NCBI RefSeq assembly: GCF_009745975.1
Contig: NZ_WHOL01000070.1
Span: 1-58,781 of the forward strand
DNA: 58,781 nucleotides
Source of the DNA: Actinokineospora pegani
GTDB taxonomy: Bacteria; Actinomycetota; Actinomycetes; Mycobacteriales; Pseudonocardiaceae
Direction of reading: 5' to 3'
The notes under the pieces are model-generated. The model was given only the letters and a program-made list of their open reading frames with translations, made no database searches and was not told the origin of the DNA. Positions within the stretch are counted from its first letter, which is position 1. Every line of letters begins with the position of its first letter. Positions 32,787-41,260 of this stretch are shown piece after piece. The translations under genes were made by a program, and so were the position numbers.

Positions 32787-33593
32787 CTAGTCCGCCGGTG
32801 GGCGGGCGCCGCGCGACTCCACCAGCACCGCCACCCCGTCGAGGATGCAGCGCAGGCCGAAGTCGAAGTTGAGCGCCGCGTCGTAGGACAGCCCGTAGGT
32901 GGTGCCCGCGGCGGCGCCGACCGCCGAGGCGGTCGGGAACGCGCTCTGGTCGACGTACTTGCCCACGACCTCGGCGGTGGCCGCGCGCCACTCCTCGTCG
33001 GTCAGGCCCGCCTCGCCCTGGGCCTGGCGGGTGTCGGCCGCCCGGCGGGCGGTGTTCTCCGCGTGGCCGAGCACGACGGTGAGGATGGTGTCCATCTCGA
33101 CCTCGCCCAGGCCCAGGCCGGACAGCGCGCTCAACTCGTACTCGTACTTGCGCATCACGTTCGGGCCCAGCGGGGCCCGGCTGACACCGAGTTGCAGCAT
33201 CCACGGGTGCCGGTGGAACAGCGCCCAGTTCTCCCTGGCGATCTGCTCGAGCCGGGTCCGCCACCCGCCCGCGACCTCGGCCTTGCCCGTCTCCGCGTAG
33301 ACCTTGTCCAGCATCAGGTCGATCAGCTCGGCCTTGCCCGGCACGTAGGTGTAGAGCGACATGGTGCCCACGCCGAGCGCGTCGGCGACCCGGCGCATCG
33401 ACAGCGCCACCACGCCCTCGCTGTCGGCGACCTCGATGGCCGCGGCGACGATCCGCTCGACGCTGAGCTCCCGGCGGCCGACGCGCGCGGGCCGCGCCTG
33501 GTCGCGCCAGAGCAGGGCCAGGCTGCGCGTCGGATCGCCGCCGCCGCCGCTGTGGTCCCTGCTTCGACCCCTGGTCCCGCCGTCCTTAGCCAT
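32787..33593 (-). CDS. TetR-family regulator of the DrrAB exporter
   Basis: A 268-residue TetR-type repressor. A disordered N-terminus precedes the helix-turn-helix (VALSMRRVADALGVGTMSLYTYVPGKAELIDLM span, residues about 65-97, core MSLYTYV). The long C-terminal ligand domain with ENWALFHRHPWMLQLG is typical of the TetR_C group often paired with drug ABC exporters. It converges on the DrrAB operon, and matching palindromes lie before both transcription units, so it probably represses both. Confidence 0.92.
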   Translation of the reverse strand: MAKDGGTRGRSRDHSGGGGDPTRSLALLWRDQARPARVGRRELSVERIVAAAIEVADSEGVVALSMRRVADALGVGTMSLYTYVPGKAELIDLMLDKVYAETGKAEVAGGWRTRLEQIARENWALFHRHPWMLQLGVSRAPLGPNVMRKYEYELSALSGLGLGEVEMDTILTVVLGHAENTARRAADTRQAQGEAGLTDEEWRAATAEVVGKYVDQSAFPTASAVGAAAGTTYGLSYDAALNFDFGLRCILDGVAVLVESRGARPPAD

Positions 33594-33603
33594 CGTGCCT
33601 CGA

Positions 33604-33618
33604 TCGTACTGGGTACCA
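33604..33618. promoter_or_regulatory. Probable TetR operator upstream of the tetR gene
   Basis: TCGTAC-TGG-GTACCA has the same layout (six-base arms, three-base spacer) as TCGTAT-CTC-ATACGA at 30975-30989; both fit TNGTAY-N3-RTACNA. It begins 11 bases upstream of the TetR start. Confidence 0.5.
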
Positions 33619-33642
33619 GGCGTTCGCGTCGCCGTCGACGGA

Positions 33643-33656
33643 CCCCCAAGAGGGGG
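33643..33656. terminator. Short hairpin CCCCC-AAGA-GGGGG
   Basis: A 5-bp G+C stem followed on the plus strand by CTTTTCC. No plus-strand gene ends here. On the minus strand it would follow the membrane-protein gene at 33738. Weak evidence. Confidence 0.3.
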
Positions 33657-33737
33657 CTTTTCCCACTTGCGCCATGCGACCTCCGGCCCCCGCTCATGTC
33701 GAGCCGTCCTCGGGCTCGAGGTCCTGTGTGGACTTGG

Positions 33738-34409
33738 TCACGCGGGGGCCGTCGCGTTGGAGTCCACTGAGGACGCGGCGGACCGCCTGCCGACCGCGAC
33801 CAACACCGTGACCAACGACAGTAGCGGCATCGGGTTACCGACGATCGCGGTGATGGTCACTTCACCGGCGACCGCGGCGCAGGCCATGACGAACACCCAG
33901 GTCGGCGCGGTCCCGGGCCGGGGCCTGCCTGCCGTCGGGCCCCGGCCCCACGGCTTGGCCACCGACAACCAGGCCTGGAAGGCGATCGCGGAGGCCATCA
34001 CCGCGGGTCCGAGCAGGATGGTGCTGGGCGAGGCCGCCCCGGTCTCGGCCGCCGCCACCGCGTCGGACAGGTTTCCCGATAGCACGAATATCCCGATATA
34101 GAGCTGAATGAGCGTGATGGCGAACTTGACCAGCACCCACCGGTGCCGGAAGAACCCCCACGCCGTCGAGGCCGACAGCACGATCCCGGTCATCGCCGAG
34201 GTGCTGGCCATGGCCGCCAGCAGCACCATGTCCAGCCGCTCGGCCATCGTGGTGGCCGCGACCCGCACGGCCTGGTCGTCAGCCGCCTCGGCCGTGGCCA
34301 GCAGCACCAGCAACGCCAGCGCCTGGGCCATCCAGCTCACCGAGGTGAGCACGTGCAGCCACACCAGGAGCCGCCGCCACCGCTGCTGGTTCTTCCCCGC
34401 TTTTCGCAT
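33738..34409 (-). CDS. Four-helix membrane protein, unassigned family
   Basis: A 223-residue integral membrane protein with a basic N-terminus (MRKAGKNQQRWRR) and about four to five helices: LLVWLHVLTSVSWMAQALALL, MVLLAAMASTSAMTGIVLS, ITLIQLYIGIFVLSG, ILLGPAVMASAIAFQAWLS and a C-terminal pair. The W-L-H-V-x-T-S-V-S-W pattern in TM1 resembles DUF2269/CopD-like membrane proteins with a conserved His, but I cannot assign it firmly. ATG 34409 is chosen with AGGG in front; an in-frame GTG lies two codons upstream. Confidence 0.7.
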   Translation of the reverse strand: MRKAGKNQQRWRRLLVWLHVLTSVSWMAQALALLVLLATAEAADDQAVRVAATTMAERLDMVLLAAMASTSAMTGIVLSASTAWGFFRHRWVLVKFAITLIQLYIGIFVLSGNLSDAVAAAETGAASPSTILLGPAVMASAIAFQAWLSVAKPWGRGPTAGRPRPGTAPTWVFVMACAAVAGEVTITAIVGNPMPLLSLVTVLVAVGRRSAASSVDSNATAPA

Positions 34410-34548
34410 GGCCACACCCTGGCGCTGCCCGGGGGCGTGCCGCGTCCGGGACAACCCTTGATAAGACCCTGATCCAGACCCTGACGCTATTCGGCGGGCC
34501 GGACGGACCGATCGGCTGCGCCGCAAGCGGTCCACGGCTTCCGAGCCG

Positions 34549-36651
34549 TCAGCCCCGGTGGACCAGGTGCAGGTCGGCGATGGCGCCCCTGGCGTGCAGG
34601 TCGAGGAACAGGTCGGCCACGTCCGGGTCGAACTGGGTGCCGCGCGCCACCCGGATCTCCTCGCGCGCCCGGTCCACCGACATCGCGGGCTGGTAGGGCC
34701 GCTCCGAGCGCATCGCCGCCCACGCGTCGCACACCGCCACGATCCGCGCCTCCACCCGGATGTCGCGCCCGGCCAGGCCGTCGGGGTAGCCGCGGCCGTC
34801 CCAGCGCTCGTGGTGCTGGCGGATCACGTGCGCCACGCCCAGGTGCCCGGGCAGCAGCGCGGCCATCCGGAACCCGTGCTCGGGGTGGCGGCGCATCAGC
34901 TCCCACTCCTGCTCGGTCAGCTCGTCCGGCTTCACCAGCACCGAGCGCGGCAGCAGCACCTTGCCCACGTCGTGCAGCCGCCCGGCCAGCTCCGCGCGCC
35001 GCACCAGCTCCGCGTCGTAGCCGCACTCCTTGGCCAGCATCCGCGACCAGCGCGCCACCGAGCGGCTGTGCCCGTGGTCGTCGAGCAGGTCGTCGACGGC
35101 GTCGGCCACCAGGTGCAGGTACTCCGACCCGCCCAGCTCCGGATGCTCGCGCGGGTGCTGCTGCGGATGCTCGGGCAGCGGCGCGTCGCTGGCCACCACG
35201 ACCCGGTCGCGGCCCGCGGCCTTGGCGCTGTAGAGCGCGCGGTCGGCGATGGCGACCAGCTCGGCCGGGGTGGTCCCGTGGGTGGGGTGGCGCGCGGTGC
35301 CGATGGACACCGTGACCGCCACCCACTGCCCCTGGTCGACCACGATCGGCGCGCTGGCGACCTGCTCGCGCAGCCGGTCGGCCAGCGTGTGCAGGGTCTC
35401 GCCCTCGGCCCCCGGCACGATGAGCGCGAACTCCTCGCCGCCGTAGCGGGCCAGCACCTCGCCGTCGCGCACCGTCGAGCGCAGCCGGGCGGCGATCTCG
35501 ACCAGCACCCGGTCACCCGCGGGGTGCCCGTACCGGTCGTTGATCGTCTTGAAGTGGTCCACGTCGATGATCAGCACGGCCACCGAGGACCGCGCCCGGC
35601 GTGCCCTGGCCATCTCCAGCGGTAGCTGCGCCTCGAAGAACCGGCGGGTGTGCAGGCCGGTGAGCGCGTCGGTGATCGCCAGCTTGCGCTGGTCGGACAC
35701 CAGGATGCCGAGCCGGGTGATCGTGAGCAGGAACAGCACCGCGCACGCGCCCGCCACGACGGGGACGTCCCGCAGCGTCGACGTGTAGTACTGCACCACC
35801 AGCACGGTGGGGGCCAGCAGCGCCGCCCCGGCCAGCAGGGCGATCCGCGGCGGGCTGAGCGTGCCGTCGCGCACCGGGGCCCGGTCGCTGACCCGCGCCA
35901 TCGTCGGGTGCAGCGCCGCCGCGCCCATGACCAGGTTGCCGGTCAGCCAGATCGCGTCGAGGAAGTTGCCCGCCGAGTAGACGCCCATGACCTGCTGGGC
36001 GACGTAGATGGTGTCGGCGGTCAGGATCAGCGCCAGCCAGGCCACCAGCAGCAGGAACGCCGTGGGCCGCGCGCCCGCGCCCAGCAGCAGGCCCAGGCCC
36101 ACGGTCAGCAGCGCCAGGTCCATCACCGGGTAGCCCACCGACGCCAGCTCCGCCAACAGCGAGCCGCCGCGCCTGCTCTGCGGCCCGATCAGGTAGACCC
36201 AGGACAGCATCGCCGCCACCACGGCCAGCGTCGCCGCGTCCAGCAGCCCCGGCACGTCGCGCCCGGGGGTCCGGCGGCGGATGAGCAGGATGACGCCGAG
36301 CACGGCCATCGGGTAGTGGCCCAGGTAGAACAGGTCGGCCCAGGCCGGGAACGCGGTGACCCCGATGAGGTAGTGCGAGACGTAGAAGACGGTGTCGGCG
36401 GTGAAGTAGGTCAACTGGCTCGCGCCCAGCAGCGCCCACGGCAGCCTGCTGCCCGGTTTCGCCCGGCGCGCGCCCCAGCACACGGCCACGCCCGCGGAGC
36501 CGCTGAGCGCGCAGTACAGCACGACCTTCGCCGGGAAGCCGCCGATGAACAGCGGGACGAAGAAGTACGCGACGACCAGCGCGAGGCCGGCCAGCAGGTA
36601 CACCAGCCACGTGCCTCGCGCCGCCCGGTCGGCGCCGCTGCGTGTCTCCAT
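34549..36651 (-). CDS. Membrane GGDEF and HD-GYP dual-domain c-di-GMP protein
   Basis: A 700-residue protein. Residues about 14-315 form nine or ten transmembrane helices of an MHYT/7TM-like sensor type. A GGDEF domain follows (about 325-480), with intact active site RYGGEEFALIV (GGEEF) and DVDHFKTINDRYGH; the inhibitory-site RxxD position reads RDGE. Then an HD-GYP domain (about 510-690) has LHDVGK, MRRHPEHGF and HHERWDGRGYPDGLAG. GGDEF domains make c-di-GMP and HD-GYP domains degrade it, so the protein is potentially bifunctional. It lies alone between the membrane-protein and coiled-coil genes. Confidence 0.93.
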   Translation of the reverse strand: METRSGADRAARGTWLVYLLAGLALVVAYFFVPLFIGGFPAKVVLYCALSGSAGVAVCWGARRAKPGSRLPWALLGASQLTYFTADTVFYVSHYLIGVTAFPAWADLFYLGHYPMAVLGVILLIRRRTPGRDVPGLLDAATLAVVAAMLSWVYLIGPQSRRGGSLLAELASVGYPVMDLALLTVGLGLLLGAGARPTAFLLLVAWLALILTADTIYVAQQVMGVYSAGNFLDAIWLTGNLVMGAAALHPTMARVSDRAPVRDGTLSPPRIALLAGAALLAPTVLVVQYYTSTLRDVPVVAGACAVLFLLTITRLGILVSDQRKLAITDALTGLHTRRFFEAQLPLEMARARRARSSVAVLIIDVDHFKTINDRYGHPAGDRVLVEIAARLRSTVRDGEVLARYGGEEFALIVPGAEGETLHTLADRLREQVASAPIVVDQGQWVAVTVSIGTARHPTHGTTPAELVAIADRALYSAKAAGRDRVVVASDAPLPEHPQQHPREHPELGGSEYLHLVADAVDDLLDDHGHSRSVARWSRMLAKECGYDAELVRRAELAGRLHDVGKVLLPRSVLVKPDELTEQEWELMRRHPEHGFRMAALLPGHLGVAHVIRQHHERWDGRGYPDGLAGRDIRVEARIVAVCDAWAAMRSERPYQPAMSVDRAREEIRVARGTQFDPDVADLFLDLHARGAIADLHLVHRG

Positions 36652-36938
36652 CACCCCGGATCTCCCCGGTGGCCCACCGTCGGCCGCCGTGAACTGTCGG
36701 CAGACAACGATCATGCCGCATCCGGCTCGGGCGCCGAGCCAGAACCGGCGGTATCCGGCGAATCACCCGATTGGCCCAGCAGCATGACACAGGACGAGCG
36801 GTCCGCGCACCGTCCTCGGCTCCCCTGCGGGGTGGGAGGACCGGGCAGGAGGCGTTCCGGGATCCCGCCGGGGCGGTCCACGCCGCCCGGCAGGCGACCC
36901 CACCCCGCGCGGACGCCGCGCCGGGGGTGGGGCGGACG

Positions 36939-38093
36939 TCAGGCGCCCGCGGGCGCCGGGACGCGCACGGTCGGGGCCTCGGCGGCCCGCGCCTCGGCCT
37001 CGGCGCAGCGGCGCACGGTCTGCGCCTCGCGCTCGGCCAGCTCGGTCAGGGTCTGCTCGGCCAGGGCGTTGAGCTCCGCGCGCGCCTCAGCCCGCGCGGT
37101 GTCGAGTTCGGCGCGCAGCTCGGTCAGGACCTCTTCGCGGACCTCGGCCCGCGCCGCGGCCTCGACCTCAGCCCTGACCTCGGCGGTGACCTCGGCGCGG
37201 ATGCGCGCGCGCTCGGCCTCGACGTCCAGGTCCGGCTCGGCCGGACGGGAGGCGCGCAGGGCGGCGACGTCGCCGGTGGCCTTGGCCCGCTCGGCGGCCA
37301 GCGCGTCGCTGACCCGGTTCCACTCGGCGGAGATGGCCGCCTCCGCCTCCTCGTGCCGGGCGGCGATCTCGGCGCTGGTCTGCCTGCGCTCCTCGGTGAG
37401 CCGGGCCTTGGCCGCGGCGATCTCGCGCTCGACCCGGTCGCGCTCGGTGCTCAGCACCCGCTCGGCGGCGGCGGTCCGGTCGGCGAGTTCGACGTCGGTC
37501 TGGGCGTGCCGGGCGTCGACGGCGGCCTCGGCGTCGCGGCGCAGCTCGGCGATCTCGGCCTCGGCCCGCTCGCGCACGGTCTCGATCTCGGCCTCGACCT
37601 GAGCGCGCAGCTCGTCGAGCTCGACCCGCCGTGCGGCCAGCGCGGCCGCGGCCTCGCGGCGCTGCTCGTCGAGGTCGGCGAAGGTGTTCTCCACCTCGGC
37701 CTCGGTCTTGGCGCGCAGTTCGGCCAGCTCGGTGAGGGTCTGCCTGCGCTCCTCGTCCAGTTCGGCGTCGTGCCTGCGGCGCTCGTCGGCCAGGGCGGCC
37801 CGGGTGCCAGCCGCCTCGAGCCGGACCGTCGAGAGCAGCTCGGCCGCCTCCTCGCGGGCGATCTCCACCATCCCGGCCAGGCGCTCGGTGAGCGACTCCG
37901 CCGACAGCGGCGCGCGCCGGATGCGGGCGAGTCGTCCGCGCAGCACCTGGTTCTCCTGGCTCAGCGCCGTGACATCGGCCACGAGCGCGTTCGCCACCCG
38001 CTCGTGCCGCGCCGCCGACGCGCGCAGCTCGGCCAGTGCGCGATCCACCTGACCCCGGTGGTAGCCCCGCCACGAGCTGTCGAAAGCGCCCAT
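36939..38093 (-). CDS. DivIVA-like long coiled-coil protein
   Basis: A 384-residue, Ala/Glu/Arg-rich protein. The N-terminus (FDSSWRGYHRGQVDRALAEL) resembles the DivIVA lipid-binding head, with a Phe, an RGY and a QVD motif. From about residue 45 to 370 it is a nearly continuous heptad coiled coil (for example ELRAKTEAEVENTFADLDEQ). In actinomycetes such proteins (DivIVA, Scy, FilP) organise polar growth. It lacks the long disordered linker of true DivIVA, so it may be a partner scaffold. ATG 38093 follows AAGGAGA; a longer in-frame start is unlikely. Confidence 0.75.
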   Translation of the reverse strand: MGAFDSSWRGYHRGQVDRALAELRASAARHERVANALVADVTALSQENQVLRGRLARIRRAPLSAESLTERLAGMVEIAREEAAELLSTVRLEAAGTRAALADERRRHDAELDEERRQTLTELAELRAKTEAEVENTFADLDEQRREAAAALAARRVELDELRAQVEAEIETVRERAEAEIAELRRDAEAAVDARHAQTDVELADRTAAAERVLSTERDRVEREIAAAKARLTEERRQTSAEIAARHEEAEAAISAEWNRVSDALAAERAKATGDVAALRASRPAEPDLDVEAERARIRAEVTAEVRAEVEAAARAEVREEVLTELRAELDTARAEARAELNALAEQTLTELAEREAQTVRRCAEAEARAAEAPTVRVPAPAGA

Positions 38094-38614
38094 GATCGTC
38101 TCCTTCCCGGGTGGTGGATCTTTTCCTTTATTACCAGTATTTTTCCCCGAAAGCGACCAGCTCAAACGTCGACCGCCCCCGGATGATCCACAAAGGACGA
38201 CACAACGCCGCTGCTGGGAACACCGCGGCGGGTGGGGCCGTCGATGTGGGCGCTGTCGGCCCTGTCACTCAATCGTCACAACGGCGCCGACGCGGGCGGG
38301 GTTCCCGCCCGGCGTCGCGTCCACGTGGTGGGACGTGCCGCCCGGGCACGTCGATCCGGTGTCGCGTCGACTCTTGCTCAATCCGTTACGGGTTGGAAGG
38401 CCGATCGTTGTCGGGATTGTCACTAGTCGCGCGTTAGTCGGAGTTCGAGACCGATCCCGTTGCCGGGGAATGAATTCCCGCCACCGCCCACCGCGCGGAA
38501 GCGCGGTGGGCAATCGTGATCATCTGATCACTCTGCGTCCGCGGCGGAGGTCCGCGGGGACTCCGGTGATCTACGCTGACCCCGCCCGGATGCCAGCGGA
38601 GGGAAGAGAAGGCG
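38094..38614. other. Intergenic region with hairpin and palindrome
   Basis: About 520 bases between the divergent coiled-coil and TenA-like genes. Just upstream of the coiled-coil gene is A+T-rich DNA (about 38115-38150, TTTCCTTTATTACC), probably its promoter. Near the TenA side are a perfect 11-bp hairpin with a GGAA tetraloop (GCCCACCGCGC/GCGCGGTGGGC, 38486-38511) and, five bases later, a separate palindrome. I see no gene. Confidence 0.55.
38516..38531. promoter_or_regulatory. Palindrome GTGATCA-TC-TGATCAC
   Basis: A perfect seven-base inverted repeat with a two-base spacer, 84 bases before the TenA-like start and directly after an 11-bp hairpin. It looks like an operator; the regulator is unknown. 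Confidence 0.4.
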
Positions 38615-39265
38615 ATGACGCGGTCGGCGAGTGAGTTATTGGCGGGCGCCCAGCGCGACCTGATGCCCGGCGAGCACGACAACCTGTTCGTGCCCAAGGT
38701 CGCCGACGGCACCGCCTCGATCGCCTCGCTGCGGGCGTTGGCGGCCGAGGAGCTGCGCATCGTGCCCAGCGACTGGCGCACCTTCCTCACACTGGCCGCG
38801 CAGGCCACCGACCCCGCGGCGCGCGAGGTGTTCGCCGCCCTGGCGGGGGGCGAGGGGGTCGCCCTGGCCGGGCTGCGCGACTTCGCCACCGCGATCGGCC
38901 TGGACCCCGACGCGGAGCACGAGCCGCTGCACGGCTGCCAGGCCTACCCCTCCTACCTGGCCTGGCTCGCGCTCAACGGCAACCCCCGCGACGCCCTGCT
39001 GGCCATCCTGGGCAACTTCGCGGCCTGGGGCGGGTACTGCGCCACGGTCTCCGCGGGCCTGCGCGAGCACTACGGCCTCGACGGGGACGCCACCGCGTTC
39101 TTCGACCTCTTCGCCACACCGGTTCCCGAGTTGGAGGCGGGGTACGCCCGCGCCCTGCAGGAGGCGCTCGACGCGGGGTGGACCCCCGAGCGGGCGATGG
39201 GGTACGGCCGCCTGCTCCAGGGCTATGAGCTGATGTTCTGGAACACCCTCGCGGGCATCTCGTGA
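38615..39265 (+). CDS. TenA/PqqC-like (heme-oxygenase-fold) protein
   Basis: A 216-residue all-helical protein of the TenA/thiaminase II-like superfamily: ELRIVPSDWRTFLTLAAQA early, HGCQAYPSYLAWLALNG and AAWGGYCATVSAGLREHYG in the middle, and YGRLLQGYELMFWNTL at the end, where TenA has conserved Tyr and Glu. Catalytic residues cannot be confirmed by eye, so a thiamin-salvage role is uncertain. GGAGGG and GAAGG sequences precede ATG. It stands alone; no thiamin riboswitch is apparent upstream. Confidence 0.72.
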   Translation: MTRSASELLAGAQRDLMPGEHDNLFVPKVADGTASIASLRALAAEELRIVPSDWRTFLTLAAQATDPAAREVFAALAGGEGVALAGLRDFATAIGLDPDAEHEPLHGCQAYPSYLAWLALNGNPRDALLAILGNFAAWGGYCATVSAGLREHYGLDGDATAFFDLFATPVPELEAGYARALQEALDAGWTPERAMGYGRLLQGYELMFWNTLAGIS

Positions 39266-39541
39266 CACGCGGTGTGACTTCACGGTAAAGGGCCGCCGAG
39301 AAATCCTCGATAAACCGTCGGTATGGCCATCCCCGCGCGCGGTGCGGCGGTGTCGATCGCCACTCGCCGCGCCGGTCGCCGGGTAAACGAGGAAGCTTCG
39401 AGCACGTCGTGGGCTAACCCGGTCGTGTCGTTCCGGATTTGCCGGGCGAGTCGGCTTTGCCGGTGAATGCTTCTTGCTGCTAACTTTTGGTCCACACCGA
39501 ACTGCCGGTTCCACGCTAACGTGCTCACACGAGGTGCCCTC

Positions 39542-39946
39542 ATGGCTCAGAAGACAATTGTCCAGCTCTTTGACGACCTGGACGGCTCCACTGGTGACGA
39601 CATTCGCTCCGTCGAGTTCAGCCTGGACGGGGTGCGCTACGAGATCGATCTGACCGAGGCGAACGCGAACCGCCTGCGCGACGAGTTGGCCGAGTACATC
39701 GACGCCGCCCGCCGCACCGGCGGCCGCATCAAGCGCAACGCCGCCCCGGCCGCGGTCGCCAAGGCCGGTGGCGAGGCCCGCTCCAAGGAGCAGACCAAGG
39801 CCATTCGCGACTGGGCGCGCCAGAACGGCCACGAGATCTCCGAGCGCGGGCGCATCCCGTCCGCGGTCGTGGAAGCTTTCGAGGAGGCGCACACCAGCAA
39901 GCCCAAGGGCGGCCGGTCGGCGAAGAAGGCCACTTTCTCCGGCTGA
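39542..39946 (+). CDS. lsr2: Lsr2 nucleoid-associated protein
   Basis: A 134-residue Lsr2. The N-terminal dimerisation domain begins MAQKTIVQLFDDLDGS and includes VEFSLDGVRYEIDLTEANA. The C-terminal DNA-binding domain has IRDWARQNGHEISERGRIPSAVVEAF, with the RGR AT-hook-like motif that inserts into the minor groove. Lsr2 is the actinobacterial H-NS analogue that silences A+T-rich and foreign DNA. ATG at 39542 follows GAGGTG. A classical terminator follows. Confidence 0.98.
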   Translation: MAQKTIVQLFDDLDGSTGDDIRSVEFSLDGVRYEIDLTEANANRLRDELAEYIDAARRTGGRIKRNAAPAAVAKAGGEARSKEQTKAIRDWARQNGHEISERGRIPSAVVEAFEEAHTSKPKGGRSAKKATFSG

Positions 39947-39969
39947 CCCACTCGGGCACCGAGCAGTCA

Positions 39970-40015
39970 CGGGCGCGGCCGTCCCCGGAAATCCGGGGAC
40001 GGCCGCGCCCGTTTT
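39970..40015 (+). terminator. Rho-independent terminator of lsr2
   Basis: CGGGCGCGGCCGTCCCCGG (39970-39988), loop AAAT, then its exact complement (39993-40011), followed by TTTT. A perfect 19-bp stem 24 bases after the lsr2 stop. Confidence 0.9.
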
Positions 40016-40401
40016 CGCGCTTGACCGCCGCGGCCCGGCGGCCGACTTATTCCCCCGGCCCGCGTATTGCCTGCCGTGGTCGGGGCGGCCGATCGGAACG
40101 CGGCGCGGTGGCCGCCGTCCGGGTGAACCGGACGGGCGGCGATCCGGGCGGTCGCGGGCGCGGTGGCGACCAATCGGGCACATCGCGACCAGCACTCGGG
40201 CATGTGTCACCCATCACGTGGAATGACGACGCAGGTCAGCCCCGTGGCCCGCGGGGATTTCGGGCACCACTCGGCCGCTCGGGCAGTGCTTCTCCGGGTT
40301 GTTCGGGCGTGGGTCCGGTGCTACTCATAAGCGGTGCCCGAGCGGGCACACCGGTGACCGAGCAGGCACTCGGCTGGTCGGTCCCAGCGGCGGGAGGTGA
40401 C
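40016..40401. other. Intergenic region upstream of the DeoR regulator
   Basis: About 385 bases between the lsr2 terminator and the DeoR start. I see no convincing gene. The DeoR frame is open further upstream with possible GTGs (for example 40352), but homology begins only at 40402. Confidence 0.5.
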
Positions 40402-41163
40402 GTGCAAGCCGAAGAGCGCAAGCGCCGCATCCTGGCCAGGGCCCGCACCGACGGCCGGGTCGAGGTCATGGACATGGCGGCGGAGTTCGCCGTCGCCCCC
40501 GAGACCGTGCGCCGCGACCTGCGGCTGCTGCACGAGCACGGCCTGGTGCGCCGCACGCACGGCGGCGCGCTGCCGGTGGAGAGCGCCGGGTTCGAGACCG
40601 GTCTGGCCTCGCGGGCGGTGTCCAAGGTCGCCGAGAAGCGGCGGATCGCCCAGGTGGCGGCCGAGCGCGCCGATGACGCCGAGACGATCTTCGTCGACGA
40701 GGGGTTCACCCCGCAGTTGGTCGCCGAGGCGCTGCCCACCGACCGCCCGCTCACCGTCATCACCGCGTCGCTGCCCACCGCCGCCAGCCTGTCGACCTCC
40801 CCGCTGACCACCGTGCTCATGCTCGGCGGCCGGGTGCGTGGGCGGACGCTGGCCACCGTCGAGCACTGGGCGGTGGCCATGCTCGGTGAGATGGTGATCG
40901 ACCTGGCCTACATCGGGGCCAACGGCATCTCCCGCGAGCACGGCCTGACCACCCCCGACCCGGTGGTCGGCGCGGTCAAGGCGCAGGCGGTCAAGGTCGC
41001 CAGGCGCCGGGTGTTCGTCGGGGTGCACACCAAGTTCGGGGTGGCCAGCTTCAGCCGGTTCGCCGGCGTCCCCGACTTCGAGACGATCGTGACCGACTCG
41101 GGGCTGCCCGCCGCCGAGGCGCACCGCTACGCGGCCCTGGGCCCGAAGGTGCTGCGCACCTAG
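40402..41163 (+). CDS. DeoR-family sugar-responsive transcriptional regulator
   Basis: A 253-residue DeoR regulator. An N-terminal helix-turn-helix (VEVMDMAAEFAVAPETVRRDLRLLHEHGLVRRTHGGAL span, residues about 18-56) is followed by the DeoR sensor domain with TIFVDEGFTPQLVAEALP, LAYIGANGISREHGLTT and FVGVHTKFGVASF. The usual DxGTT phosphate-binding motif reads DEGFT. Start GTG is preceded by GGGAGG. It lies 97 bases before a polyol ABC transporter operon on the same strand and probably controls it. Confidence 0.92.
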   Translation: MQAEERKRRILARARTDGRVEVMDMAAEFAVAPETVRRDLRLLHEHGLVRRTHGGALPVESAGFETGLASRAVSKVAEKRRIAQVAAERADDAETIFVDEGFTPQLVAEALPTDRPLTVITASLPTAASLSTSPLTTVLMLGGRVRGRTLATVEHWAVAMLGEMVIDLAYIGANGISREHGLTTPDPVVGAVKAQAVKVARRRVFVGVHTKFGVASFSRFAGVPDFETIVTDSGLPAAEAHRYAALGPKVLRT

Positions 41164-41260
41164 GCCCACCGCGACGACCACAACTGTCCATGGGCACCGC
41201 GAACCCCAGCGGTGGCCACGGTGGAGGACGGCCGTGCTCGGCCGGGAGGAAGGGAAGCCG

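Noticed and set aside
38094-38614. A thiamin (TPP) riboswitch before the TenA-like gene.
   Set aside because: The conserved TPP core (CUGAGA and ACCUGAUC-type elements) was not found; TGATCA here is part of a perfect DNA palindrome.
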